Shown here: positions 51,610-60,017 of the stretch, piece after piece
Position numbering within the stretch: position 1 is the first letter of the stretch
Layout: each line of letters starts with the position of its first letter
Source of the DNA: Pontibacillus marinus BH030004 = DSM 16465
GTDB taxonomy: Bacteria > Bacillota > Bacilli > Bacillales > BH030062
Assembly: GCF_000425225.1 (NCBI RefSeq)
Contig: NZ_AULJ01000001.1
Coordinates: 1 to 64,000 of the forward strand
Length of the DNA: 64,000 nucleotides
Reading direction: 5' to 3'
Program-made: the position numbers and the translations under genes
The notes under the pieces: generated by a model
Told to the model about the DNA's origin: nothing
Database searches by the model: none
Seen by the model: only the letters and a program-made list of their open reading frames with translations

Positions 51610-51642
51610 AAAGGAGCACGAGTTTATTTTTATGACATGAAA

Positions 51643-51724
51643 TTGGAAAGTACCTGATTTGAAAATGGTTAAACGCTACAAGTGAGATACGATATTCATT
51701 ACAAATCACACAGGTACTTTCCAA
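51643..51724. repeat. Inverted repeat with long spacer (TTGGAAAGTACCTG)
   Basis: TTGGAAAGTACCTG at 51643-51656 is the perfect complement of 51711-51724. Inside it TGATTTG (51655-51661) pairs with CAAATCA (51702-51708). The loop is about 40 bp. It could be a small mobile-element remnant or an RNA hairpin that ends the upstream transcript. Confidence 0.6.
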
Positions 51725-51897
51725 ACTTTGTTTTACTCCTCTAAAAATCCAATTCCCCTAGTTTTTTTCTCTCTTCGATTACCCATTTTTAATAAAGAAA
51801 CTATTTAAGTTTATTTCTCCACCATAAATATACAGCCATTGATAAGTAGGTGCTATGTAAGAGAAGTAGGAATAATAAAGTATGCATCGAATCAACC

Positions 51898-52413
51898 TTA
51901 TTTTAATTTTTCTAAAGGAATAGGGAAAAATTGAATTAAAATGATGGTAATAACTATGGAAAGCATAAAGGTTAAGAAAGGCTTGAGGTAATGAAGCCTA
52001 ATCATACTAAACATTAAAACATTAAACCAGAGAGTTTGAAGAATCCCCCATCCATTGTCATATCTGAACATCCCCATCGAATAAAATAGAAATTCAATAA
52101 ATGTGTAAAAGAGCACCCAATAACATATGTAAAAGGCTTGATGGATTTTCGATTTAGGAAAGTACTTCAAATAAAGCATAATGCCAACAGGAAGAATGAT
52201 AAAAGTAAAGGTAAGTTCAATAAATGTATGGTTTAGTATGGGAGTCGTAATCGCTTGGTATTCCCATAATGTATGATTGTAATAAAGAAAGTTGTACACA
52301 AGATTGTATATCATGAAATATTGTACAGTTGAATAGGTTTGTTGAATGGTTTCTTTATCTAGAAAAATAAAAGCAAAGATGATCCAAACAAGAACGACCA
52401 TGAGTAGATACAT
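51898..52413 (-). CDS. CBO0543-family membrane protein
   Basis: The 171-residue protein has six hydrophobic segments and fits the CBO0543 family of small spore-former membrane proteins (conserved W-x-Y...H-T-x-I-E-L and Y-x-x-Y-W-V-L-F-Y-T-F-I-E stretches). It starts behind GAGGTG. Function unknown. Monocistronic on the minus strand. Confidence 0.75.
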   Translation of the reverse strand: MYLLMVVLVWIIFAFIFLDKETIQQTYSTVQYFMIYNLVYNFLYYNHTLWEYQAITTPILNHTFIELTFTFIILPVGIMLYLKYFPKSKIHQAFYICYWVLFYTFIEFLFYSMGMFRYDNGWGILQTLWFNVLMFSMIRLHYLKPFLTFMLSIVITIILIQFFPIPLEKLK

Positions 52414-52491
52414 AAATACACCTCAAAAACTCAGTTAACTAGCCTTCTTCATTATTTCCATCCTGCATGATCTAAATACATGGAGAGCCTA

Positions 52492-52533
52492 TAAAAGAAG
52501 CCAGCTACCGCAAAAGGGAGCTGGCTTCTTTTA
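52492..52533. terminator. Bidirectional terminator overlapping the GNAT stop codon
   Basis: TAAAAGAAGCCAGCT and AGCTGGCTTCTTTTA pair over 15 bp. The right arm includes the minus-strand stop codon of the acetyltransferase gene. Confidence 0.88.
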
Positions 52534-53292
52534 TTCATGTAGCATTAAATAATCGGCTTCCTTCTCATAACCGAATTTGCCGTAAAAGCGGTGGAGATGA
52601 GGCAGGTGGTCTTCAAAGAATAAATAGGGTGTGATGCCTTGATGATGAAGATGTTGGGTTAGGGCTAATACGCTATAATAAGCTAGGCGTTGGCCTTGGT
52701 AGTCTGGATCCGTGTAGACGGCTCCTATTAAACAGAAGTCCTTGGTAGTCGAATGAGCTAATGCGCTTGATATCACTTTTTGTCCATCTTTTACAATGAA
52801 GACCAAACCTCTGTCAATTAAATGGGGGAGTATCTCTTCCATCTCTAATTGAATATTTTTGCCTTCGTAGAACTCAAGCAAAGGTAAGAAATCTTGTTGG
52901 GTTGCTTGAACAACTTTTTGAGGAACATCGTCTGCAACCTTCCCAATAGGTAGTTTTCCATAGCTATAAGGATGGTCTTTCCGATTCGGTAATGGGGAAA
53001 CGCTTTGTAAAATGTTTTTCTTTCCATAAAGGAATTTGGATGGCAAAGTTGAAAGTTTTTCTTTGAATGGTACAGGATTAAAGCCATCCTTTACAGTGAT
53101 GCCCATATTAAAAGGGCTGAAGTAGAGAGCTCCGACAAGTTCTTGGTTTTCAAAATATCCATAAAATCCAAAACGAGGATCATGGTTGTCCAGAAAAGGA
53201 TAATACTCGATAAATTGTAGGTTATGTATAAGATCTTGTTCGATTAGTGTGTTTAATTCATTTTTGTGTAGTGGTGTCAATTTTTTTATCAT
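52531..53292 (-). CDS. GNAT-family N-acetyltransferase
   Basis: The 253-residue protein has a variable N-terminal region and a C-terminal GNAT domain with TDPDYQGQRLAYYSVLAL (Q-x-x-R/G-x-x acetyl-CoA loop, near residue 192) followed by a final LHRFYGKFGYEKEADY. ATG 53292 behind GGAGCGAG is preferred over a longer frame. Two-part GNATs of this type include YhbS/Eis-like enzymes; substrate unknown. Confidence 0.8.
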   Translation of the reverse strand: MIKKLTPLHKNELNTLIEQDLIHNLQFIEYYPFLDNHDPRFGFYGYFENQELVGALYFSPFNMGITVKDGFNPVPFKEKLSTLPSKFLYGKKNILQSVSPLPNRKDHPYSYGKLPIGKVADDVPQKVVQATQQDFLPLLEFYEGKNIQLEMEEILPHLIDRGLVFIVKDGQKVISSALAHSTTKDFCLIGAVYTDPDYQGQRLAYYSVLALTQHLHHQGITPYLFFEDHLPHLHRFYGKFGYEKEADYLMLHE

Positions 53293-53456
53293 GTTATCTC
53301 GCTCCTTCGGTATTAGTATACATAAAAATCTGTGCTTTCTCATCTTTGTGGTGAAGGGTGAAAAGAGATTGCAGTAATTGTGATGTTTTGAAATAATTGG
53401 TATAAGGTTAGAAGGGTACATGGATTAAAATGTGCCTTTTGTATTGGGGGATCAGA

Positions 53457-53990
53457 ATGAAACGAAAGCTTTATTGGATTGGTGCGATCGTAATAGTAGC
53501 ATGCCTGTTATTTGTCTACTTTGACTTACGAATTCAAATTAAAGAGAAGCAAGCTGTTATCGATGCGGTTGAAGATGATATTTATAATTATGCCTTACAT
53601 CCAGAAGCATTAAGTAATGCGCTTCAAAGGGCAATTAAACAACCAACTAAAGAAAATTTCGCTCAACTTCTTCCCATATGGGAGAGTACAGAGCATAATT
53701 TACAGGCCCTTTTTCAGATACATAAAAATGAAATCGATGAAAAGGTTTATGAGGAATACTATAAATATAGACATAACCAAGTCAATGCGATGTTCTATAC
53801 ATATGCAGACCCAGAGTTAAAACCATTTGAAGATGACCGAAAAGATGATTTAAAAAGAATATTAAAAGCTTGGGAGAAGTTTTCGGGGTATTTAGATGTA
53901 TTTGGAGGCTATAGAGAAATCGAGAATCCAAATCAATTTGCAGAAGAGTACACCAAGTTTCTAAAGGGAGTGCAAATAAACTGGCCTTAA
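53457..53990 (+). CDS. Membrane-anchored hypothetical protein
   Basis: A 177-residue protein with one N-terminal membrane segment (about 5-24) and a long helical extracytoplasmic domain. ATG 53457 behind GGGGGATC is used rather than the longer frame from 53430. Topology resembles that of the protein at 35174-35647. It lies 37 bp upstream of a lipoprotein gene. No family recognised. Confidence 0.65.
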   Translation: MKRKLYWIGAIVIVACLLFVYFDLRIQIKEKQAVIDAVEDDIYNYALHPEALSNALQRAIKQPTKENFAQLLPIWESTEHNLQALFQIHKNEIDEKVYEEYYKYRHNQVNAMFYTYADPELKPFEDDRKDDLKRILKAWEKFSGYLDVFGGYREIENPNQFAEEYTKFLKGVQINWP

Positions 53991-54027
53991 TGGATTTTGC
54001 TTTCTAAAAATACGAGGAGTGACGTAA

Positions 54028-54561
54028 TTGAAAAGATTTATAGTTTCAATAACTTATGTATCTTTTATATTATTTCTTCTGGTTGGCTGTGAAACGGAAA
54101 GTGAACCTGAAGAAACAACTAAAGAATTAAAATATGAAGGTTCCACAATTGAAATAGGGGATCAAAGTAATTTATGGAAGCTAACACCTAAATATGATTA
54201 TCAAACGGAAGGTAGAAATGGCGAGCGTAAAACTTATGAGGTTATTGGAAAAAAAGACGGTTTTGGCATTACGACCAGCTTTCCAATTACAGCAAAGAAA
54301 GGGCAAAAGTTTTTTTGGTTTTACTGGGGAGAAGAAGACATCAAGAATCAACCTGTGAAAGTATTGGGCTATAAAAAGGGCTCTAACGAAATAGTAACGT
54401 TATTCAGAGGAGAGTTTTATGAAGAAGCTCAAATTAATGAAGATGAAGTGAATATGCCATCGAATTTAACGTTTCAGTCACCAGGGATATGGAATGTCTT
54501 GGTTTATATGGATGGTGAAGTGAAAGGGAATCTAGTCGTTAAGGTTGTTCCTAGGAGATAA
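54028..54561 (+). CDS. Secreted lipoprotein (DUF4871-like)
   Basis: The 177-residue precursor has a signal peptide with lipobox LVGC (Cys near residue 21). The mature protein appears to be an Ig-like beta sandwich (repeated strands, final PGIWNVLVYMDGEVKGNLVVKVV), as in DUF4871 proteins. It starts at TTG 54028 behind GAGGAGTG. Possibly co-transcribed with the YkvA-like gene 37 bp downstream. Confidence 0.7.
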   Translation: MKRFIVSITYVSFILFLLVGCETESEPEETTKELKYEGSTIEIGDQSNLWKLTPKYDYQTEGRNGERKTYEVIGKKDGFGITTSFPITAKKGQKFFWFYWGEEDIKNQPVKVLGYKKGSNEIVTLFRGEFYEEAQINEDEVNMPSNLTFQSPGIWNVLVYMDGEVKGNLVVKVVPRR

Positions 54562-54598
54562 TTTGAACCAATAGTAAAAATACAATTTAGGAGAAGTT

Positions 54599-54979
54599 AT
54601 GAACAAAATAAAAGCATGGGCGAAACAATTAAAACAACAAATCTATGTCCTTTACTTAGCTTATAAAGATGAAAGAGTTCCTTGGTATGCTAAATTACTT
54701 GCAGCTAGTGTTGTTGCATACGCATTTAGTCCGATTGATTTAATACCTGATTTCATACCGATCCTGGGGTATATAGATGATATCATAATTGTACCTTTAG
54801 GGATTATGCTAGCTTTAAAGCTGATACCTCGGGAAGTTATTATGGAATGTGAAGCAAAAGCAGAAGAGATGATGTTAAACGGTAAGCCCAGAAACTGGGT
54901 TATGGGTTCACTGGTTATTCTCATTTGGATTCTATTGGGAATTTGGGTGGGCATTGTGCTTTATGAGTTATTAAATTAA
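54599..54979 (+). CDS. YkvA-family (DUF1232) membrane protein
   Basis: The 126-residue protein contains the DUF1232 signature: KDERVPWYAKLLAASVVAYAFSPIDLIPDFIPILGYIDDI (about residues 22-61), where S-P-I-D-L-I-P-D-x-I-P is diagnostic. It has a hydrophobic C-terminal anchor (about 100-122). Function of the family is unknown. It starts behind AGGAGAAG. Confidence 0.87.
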   Translation: MNKIKAWAKQLKQQIYVLYLAYKDERVPWYAKLLAASVVAYAFSPIDLIPDFIPILGYIDDIIIVPLGIMLALKLIPREVIMECEAKAEEMMLNGKPRNWVMGSLVILIWILLGIWVGIVLYELLN

Positions 54980-55016
54980 GCAGGTACACTTAGGAACTAT
55001 AAAGGGAGTGGGCAGT

Positions 55017-55421
55017 ATGAAGCAACTTCTATATGTTTTTACTCTAGTAACTCTATTAGTACTAGTATATTCATCAGGTTGTACTGCTACTTACAATAAT
55101 GAAATGGGTTTTAGGGAATCTTCTCTAAATGATAGTATTCCAATCCCTGAAAAAGCTAAGAAAGTAAAGGATATTAAGAATCCAAGTAACGACAACATAA
55201 AAAAAGGTGTTACCTATAGGCTAAACAATATAGGTGGTGATCAAGGAATTACGCCACCTGAAAATTATTTTGAAGAATTAAAGAACCATGGTTGGATCAG
55301 GTTAAAACAAAAACAAATGGGGCATGTAAATTTCTTTAAAAACGGTGATCAAGTGATAGCTATCGAGATTCATGAAGATACACTTGACATTTATGAGTTG
55401 AAAGAAGATGCGCCTTATTAG
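55017..55421 (+). CDS. Lipoprotein-like hypothetical protein
   Basis: The 134-residue precursor has a hydrophobic N-terminus ending in S-S-G-C (Cys near residue 20), which suits a lipobox of weaker type. The mature part is short with charged loops and ends in strand-rich sequence (GHVNFFKNGDQVIAIEIHEDTLDIYEL). ATG 55017 is set by AAGGGAG; the GTG 55008 overlaps that site. A terminator follows. Confidence 0.65.
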   Translation: MKQLLYVFTLVTLLVLVYSSGCTATYNNEMGFRESSLNDSIPIPEKAKKVKDIKNPSNDNIKKGVTYRLNNIGGDQGITPPENYFEELKNHGWIRLKQKQMGHVNFFKNGDQVIAIEIHEDTLDIYELKEDAPY

Positions 55422-55465
55422 AATACATTCAATTAAAATAAGGAAAGGTTATTAGGTTATTAATC

Positions 55466-55501
55466 GCTATAAAATCGTTTAGGTTTTATAGCTTTTTTTA
55501 T
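55466..55501 (+). terminator. Terminator upstream of the ECF sigma gene
   Basis: GCTATAAAA and TTTTATAGC pair around TCGTTTAGG and are followed by seven T's. Confidence 0.85.
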
Positions 55502-55508
55502 TCCTAAA

Positions 55509-55537
55509 TGAAACCGATTCATTCCTAGCTTTGTCTA
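55509..55537 (+). promoter_or_regulatory. ECF-type sigma promoter
   Basis: TGAAAC (55509-55514), a 17-bp spacer and TGTCTA (55532-55537) match the ECF consensus TGAAAC-N16/17-CGTCTA with one mismatch. It lies 26 bp before the start of the ECF sigma gene, suggesting autoregulation. Confidence 0.7.
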
Positions 55538-55562
55538 AGCTAGTAGAAGGGAGGTTGGGCAC

Positions 55563-56087
55563 TTGAATGTTGATGAAAAAGAGCGATATTTAAATGAGGC
55601 TATGGAACAACATGGTGATTATTTAAAGCGATTAATTTATACATATGTGAAAGATTTTCAGAAGTCAGAAGATATTGTCCAAGAGGTTTTTGTGAAGTTC
55701 TATCAAAACCTTGAGAACTTTGAGGGGCGTTCTTCTATCAAAACCTATTTATACCGTATTGCAGTAAATGAGTGTAACAATTATTTAAGAAGCTGGCATT
55801 ATAGAAAGCTAGAAGTAACAGAAAAGATCAAGAAGATAAAGAAAAGAATTTCAGTAGAAGGTGAATATATACAAAAAGAACAAAGTCAAACTGTAGCCCA
55901 GCTAGTTAGTGGATTACCTGTTAAATATCGAGAAGTCATATGGTTATATTACTATGTAGAATTAACGGTACCTGAAATTGCTGAAGTTATAAAATGTCCG
56001 GCTAATACCGTGAAAACCCGTTTAGCGAGAGGAAGGAAGTTAGCGAAATTAACAGTGGAGGAGAGTGAGATGGAGTATGAATATTAA
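55563..56087 (+). CDS. ECF-family RNA polymerase sigma factor
   Basis: The 174-residue protein has region 2 (YTYVKDFQKSEDIVQEVFVKFYQNLENFEGRSSIKTYLYRIAVN, about 26-70) and region 4 (GLPVKYREVIWLYYYVELTVPEIAEVIKCPANTVKTRLARGRKLAK, about 118-163) joined by a short linker, so it is a minimal ECF sigma factor like SigV, SigX or YlaC. Start TTG 55563 behind GGGAGG. The next gene overlaps it and probably encodes the anti-sigma factor. Confidence 0.9.
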   Translation: MNVDEKERYLNEAMEQHGDYLKRLIYTYVKDFQKSEDIVQEVFVKFYQNLENFEGRSSIKTYLYRIAVNECNNYLRSWHYRKLEVTEKIKKIKKRISVEGEYIQKEQSQTVAQLVSGLPVKYREVIWLYYYVELTVPEIAEVIKCPANTVKTRLARGRKLAKLTVEESEMEYEY

Positions 56088-56907
56088 AGGTGAATTAGAA
56101 AGTTCAATTCCAGATAATATGAAAATGACAGAAAAAGAAAAAGCTACGATTCGACACCGTGTCCATTCCCCTTATTCCTCTAAATGGTCTTGGAAACCGG
56201 TATTTGGGTCCGTATTATGTATGATGATCATAGGTGTTTTAATCATTTCCAATATACAATCAATCGAAAAAGGTCAAAATGCTACAATTCCACTAAATAT
56301 CCCGAGTCCTGTTCATGATGCTCATCAAGTTTCTACTCCACTAACTAAAGAACAGAAGGAACATTATTATGAGCAATATAAAAAGATAATAGATACGGCA
56401 ATGGAGAAGAAAACAGGGGTTGTGATCAAGGTCCCTTCAATGGAGATGCTTAATGAAAATTCAGATTGGGTCTCACCTGAAATCTATAAAGAAAGAGTTC
56501 AAAAAATTGTAGAGGGGCATATACAGAGAGAACGTGAAATGAGAGAGGGTATGTCTGAATATGTTGAACCAGCTGTAACTGAAAATGGTATCTCGGGTAA
56601 ATCTAAATATTTTTATTTCTCCGGTATTATTAGAGAAATTATCGTTACAGCGCAATTTGATACACAATATAGTGAGGAGCTTGATCGTCAAGTTTTTGTA
56701 GGAATAGACAATATTTCTTCTCAAATTGAAAGCCCTGAAGTCATTGATAAAGGCGATTGGGAGCAGACTTCTTCAGATTTTTCTTTAGTAGATGGTAGCA
56801 GAACCTACAGTATTCAGATTGAGGGAGTCTTTTCGTATAATTCAGCAACATATGAAAAAGCCTTCACAATTGAATTTCACTGTGATGAAAATGGTAAGAT
56901 CTATTGA
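56077..56907 (+). CDS. Membrane protein, probable anti-sigma factor partner
   Basis: The 276-residue protein has a short cytoplasmic N-terminus (about 1-40), one membrane segment (about 44-64) and a 210-residue extracytoplasmic domain. Its start overlaps the end of the ECF sigma gene, a typical sigma/anti-sigma arrangement. The N-terminus lacks an obvious zinc-finger (ZAS) motif, so it may be a different class. GTG 56065 is too close to GGAGGAG, so I use ATG 56077. Confidence 0.75.
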   Translation: MNIKGELESSIPDNMKMTEKEKATIRHRVHSPYSSKWSWKPVFGSVLCMMIIGVLIISNIQSIEKGQNATIPLNIPSPVHDAHQVSTPLTKEQKEHYYEQYKKIIDTAMEKKTGVVIKVPSMEMLNENSDWVSPEIYKERVQKIVEGHIQREREMREGMSEYVEPAVTENGISGKSKYFYFSGIIREIIVTAQFDTQYSEELDRQVFVGIDNISSQIESPEVIDKGDWEQTSSDFSLVDGSRTYSIQIEGVFSYNSATYEKAFTIEFHCDENGKIY

Positions 56908-56932
56908 AGAACGATTGCAAGTTCTAAGAGAG

Positions 56933-56970
56933 AATCCAGCCCTCCTTTTTTAAATAATGAGGGGCTGGAT
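56933..56970. terminator. Hairpin between convergent genes
   Basis: ATCCAGCCCTC and GAGGGGCTGGAT pair closely across an AT-rich loop. There is no long T-run, so its terminator activity is uncertain. Confidence 0.55.
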
Positions 56971-56971
56971 C

Positions 56972-57397
56972 TTACTCATCTTCTTCAGGGTATAACTCTT
57001 CAGCCGTTTCCGTTTGATAATTTAAACGGGCTGGCTTTTGACGTTCTTCTTCATTAAAATCCATATTTGTTTCGACGTAATAATGAAAATAGAATTCAAT
57101 TATGGTCACTCCAATAGAGGCGATCAATGAGGTGAAAACAAGATTTCCCCCAACTGTGAGTGCATCACTCATCCAATAGATGATAATGTATGATAGACCA
57201 AAGTCCGCAATGGAAGCGACATAGTTATTGGTTTTAGGCAATATCAACATATCTCCTGCGATATAGGAACCAGCCACTAACACGAGTGTGGTTAGGAATA
57301 CGTTGCCAAAGGACATTCCGTATCCTGCACCTAAAATAAGGTATAATCCGATAAGGGAAGCGATCCATTTCACTGCCAAAAGTTTTACATGATTCAT
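56972..57397 (-). CDS. DUF2512 membrane protein (YndM-like)
   Basis: The 141-residue protein has four membrane segments in the first 110 residues and an acidic cytoplasmic tail (ending YPEEDE), as in DUF2512 proteins. ATG 57397 is preferred since GAGGAGTG precedes it. The longer frame to 57544 overlaps the next gene's promoter area. Function unknown. Confidence 0.78.
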   Translation of the reverse strand: MNHVKLLAVKWIASLIGLYLILGAGYGMSFGNVFLTTLVLVAGSYIAGDMLILPKTNNYVASIADFGLSYIIIYWMSDALTVGGNLVFTSLIASIGVTIIEFYFHYYVETNMDFNEEERQKPARLNYQTETAEELYPEEDE

Positions 57398-57538
57398 TTC
57401 ATCACTCCTCATCGTATATGTTTTGTTTAGTATGCTTGAAGTATGTATGGTGAAGGTGATGACGACAATTTGAAAATTAGTTTCATGTAACTTTTGCTCC
57501 TTAATGACGTCAAATAATGGTAAAGGGAGTGGGGATTC

Positions 57539-57937
57539 ATGCACAAAGCGCTACTAACGATCGCATCACTTTTCATGTTTGCTTTTTTAGCTGGGTGCGG
57601 ATTGGAACAAAAGTCATTCTCACAGTTTTATGAAGGAGACCTGAGTGAGGTAACGAAGGTCGTCATCACCGATGGAAATACGGGTTATAAGAAAGTTGTT
57701 GAAAAAAAACCTAAAATTCAAGCCTTACTCGAGCAAATTAAAGATGTACAGTTCATACCTGATGAAAATCAGGAAGAACGAACTGGTTTTAATTACTCTA
57801 TATCTCTATTTGAAAAAGGAGAAAGTACATTTCAATTTGGCCTAACAAAAGTAAATGATCATTACTATCATACCGAACCTGATTTATATCCGATCATAGA
57901 TCAATTTTATAAGCAATTAAAAGTGAAAAAAGAATAA
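57539..57937 (+). CDS. Small lipoprotein
   Basis: The 132-residue precursor has a signal peptide with lipobox LAGC (Cys near residue 20). The mature domain is about 110 residues, with strands such as FYEGDLSEVTKVVITDGNTGYKKVV and TFQFGLTKVNDHYYHTEPDL. It starts behind GGGAGTGGGG. Not assigned to a family. Confidence 0.7.
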   Translation: MHKALLTIASLFMFAFLAGCGLEQKSFSQFYEGDLSEVTKVVITDGNTGYKKVVEKKPKIQALLEQIKDVQFIPDENQEERTGFNYSISLFEKGESTFQFGLTKVNDHYYHTEPDLYPIIDQFYKQLKVKKE

Positions 57938-58066
57938 TTTGAAAAGAGGCGTAAATCAGAATGGTTACGTCTATTTCGTTATTTAAAAAGTTACTTTAGT
58001 TAAATAATCCAGGTTTATCTGCTAAACTTTGGAAGATAGTCAGTTGTTAATAGGGAGAGGAACCTA

Positions 58067-58726
58067 ATGGCACAAGCAATCATTTTTGATATGGATGGAA
58101 CACTATTTCAAACAGATAAAATACTCGAATTATCACTAGAAGATGCATTTAACCGTTTACGAGCACAAGGTGAATGGGATATAGAAACACCGATTGATCA
58201 ATATCGAGAAATTATGGGGGTGCCGTTACCTAAAGTATGGGAAGCCTTGCTACCGCATCATTCGATTGAAGTCAGAGAACAAACAGATGCTTATTTTCTC
58301 GAAAGATTACTCGAGAATATAAAAAGTGGTAAAGGTGCTTTGTACCCTAATGTTAAGGAGGTTCTCAGCCACTTGGTGGACCATGAATATTCCATTTTTA
58401 TAGCTAGTAATGGGTTAAAGGAATATTTAGAGGCGATCGTAAGCTATTATCATTTGGATCAATGGGTGACCGAAACGTTTAGTATTCAGCAAATTGATTC
58501 GTTACATAAATCAGATTTAGTAAAAAGTATTATGGATAAGCATCAAGTTACGAATGCAGCGATTGTAGGAGATCGGCTATCGGATATTAAAGCGGCAAAA
58601 GATAATGGACTCATCTCGATTGGATGTAATTTTGATTTTGCTAGAGAGGATGAACTTGCTCAGGCGGATATGGTGATTGATGATTTGAGTGAGTTGGAAA
58701 CCGTATTACCAAAAAGAATCAACTAA
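58067..58726 (+). CDS. HAD-superfamily hydrolase (phosphatase, subclass IA)
   Basis: The 219-residue protein carries IFDMDGTLFQTD (motif I, near residue 6), IASNGL (motif II, near 110) and GDRLSDIKAAKD (motif IV, near 167). It is likely a small-molecule phosphatase. It is followed, with only 16 bp between, by an aminoglycoside phosphotransferase-fold gene, so the two probably act together. The substrate is unknown. Confidence 0.88.
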   Translation: MAQAIIFDMDGTLFQTDKILELSLEDAFNRLRAQGEWDIETPIDQYREIMGVPLPKVWEALLPHHSIEVREQTDAYFLERLLENIKSGKGALYPNVKEVLSHLVDHEYSIFIASNGLKEYLEAIVSYYHLDQWVTETFSIQQIDSLHKSDLVKSIMDKHQVTNAAIVGDRLSDIKAAKDNGLISIGCNFDFAREDELAQADMVIDDLSELETVLPKRIN

Positions 58727-58742
58727 AAGGGAGAGGGAAGTC

Positions 58743-59483
58743 GTGGGTTTAGGTTCTCCAATTGCAAAAGGGAATACAGCAATGATCTACCTTCAGGACG
58801 AGAAGATCGTTAAGGTATATAATCATGATTTACCGAACTCGGAATCTCAAAATGAAGCCTTCAAACAAAGATATGCTTATTCGTGCGGACTATCTGTACC
58901 AAAGATATTAGACATTACGAAAATAGAGGGAAAACAAGCACTCGTGATGGAGTATGTGAAGGGAACAACTATGGGGGATCTTCTATTTAATAATAAGGGT
59001 CAAGCCAAGTACTATTTAGATCTCTCAATTGATATTCAACAAAACATACATAGCAAACCAGCTGATGTTCTTGAACCTATGACCGAGAAGCTAGAGAGGC
59101 AAATCCGTTCAGCTCCTTATATAGCAAGTGGAGTGAAAACAGCCTTAATTGAAAAACTTCATTCAATGTCGTTTGAAAATCGGTTATGTCATGGAGATTT
59201 TCATGTGTATAACTTAATCTTATCCGAGGACAACGTAACCATTATTGATTGGGTGGATTCGAGCGCTGGGGATATTCGGGCTGATGTATATCGATCCTAT
59301 CTTTTGTATTCTCAGGTGTCTGAAGAGTTAGCTGAACTGTATGTCAGTCGGTATTGTGAAAAGAGTGGACTGTCTAGACGTGACATGTTTGAATGGGCTC
59401 CGATTGTAGCGGCCGCTAGGTTGGCGGAAAATGTATCGACAGAGGATAACGAGCGGCTTTTGGAGATAGTTGAAGGAGATTAA
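58743..59483 (+). CDS. Phosphotransferase of APH/choline kinase fold
   Basis: The 246-residue protein has an N-terminal nucleotide-binding lobe (GNTAMIYLQDEKIVKVYN) and the catalytic loop CHGDFHVYNLIL (near 160) with the metal-binding IIDWVDSSAGD (near 180), as in aminoglycoside and choline kinases. GTG 58743 behind GGGAGAGGG is used. The genomic pairing with a HAD phosphatase suggests a small-molecule modification cycle, not necessarily antibiotic resistance. Confidence 0.8.
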   Translation: MGLGSPIAKGNTAMIYLQDEKIVKVYNHDLPNSESQNEAFKQRYAYSCGLSVPKILDITKIEGKQALVMEYVKGTTMGDLLFNNKGQAKYYLDLSIDIQQNIHSKPADVLEPMTEKLERQIRSAPYIASGVKTALIEKLHSMSFENRLCHGDFHVYNLILSEDNVTIIDWVDSSAGDIRADVYRSYLLYSQVSEELAELYVSRYCEKSGLSRRDMFEWAPIVAAARLAENVSTEDNERLLEIVEGD

Positions 59484-59509
59484 GTTAATTGAAAAGTTTA
59501 TATTAGATC

Positions 59510-59551
59510 AAATGCCGTATCAGTTTCTTCATTGTGATACGGCATTTTTTT
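59510..59551 (+). terminator. Terminator after the APH-fold gene
   Basis: AAATGCCGTATCA and TGATACGGCATTT pair and are followed by seven T's. The stem is nearly the same as at 8359-8392. Confidence 0.9.
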
Positions 59552-59674
59552 GACTAAGATTCTTAGTACCATGGTAGCTTATGCATAATTGAAAACTGCA
59601 TAAAACTAAAGGAATCACAAACGATAAAATATAAAACATGATCTAAAAACCTAAGGAGAAAAGGAGGTATTAGC

Positions 59675-59926
59675 ATGAGTGATGACTTACATGATTTAAA
59701 AAAAGAATTATTGCATGCGGAAGAAGCTGTGGGACGATCTCAGGAGGGGAATGCTGGCTTTGCTGAAGCGCAAGCTAGTGTGAAGCAAGCGGAAGAAAAG
59801 CTTTCTGATGTTCAGAAGCTTCAGGGGAATGAAACTGAAGCAAGTAAGAAAGAATTACAACGAGATCAAGATTTACTTCGTTTAATTAGAGAAACGAATG
59901 AAGCAGTAAATAGCCGCCGTTCTTAA
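59675..59926 (+). CDS. Small helical protein
   Basis: An 83-residue, highly charged, all-helical protein, probably a coiled coil, with ATG 59675 set by AAAAGGAGG. Alanine-rich (AEAQASVKQAEEKL) and no cysteine. It may be a small cytoplasmic or spore protein; no family recognised. Confidence 0.7.
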   Translation: MSDDLHDLKKELLHAEEAVGRSQEGNAGFAEAQASVKQAEEKLSDVQKLQGNETEASKKELQRDQDLLRLIRETNEAVNSRRS

Positions 59927-60017
59927 CATTGAAGAGGGCCGCTAACCAGAGTTCTATATCAAATGTTTTCGAATATAAATGTGGTACAAGCTATATTGAA
60001 CTCTGGGAGTGGATGTT

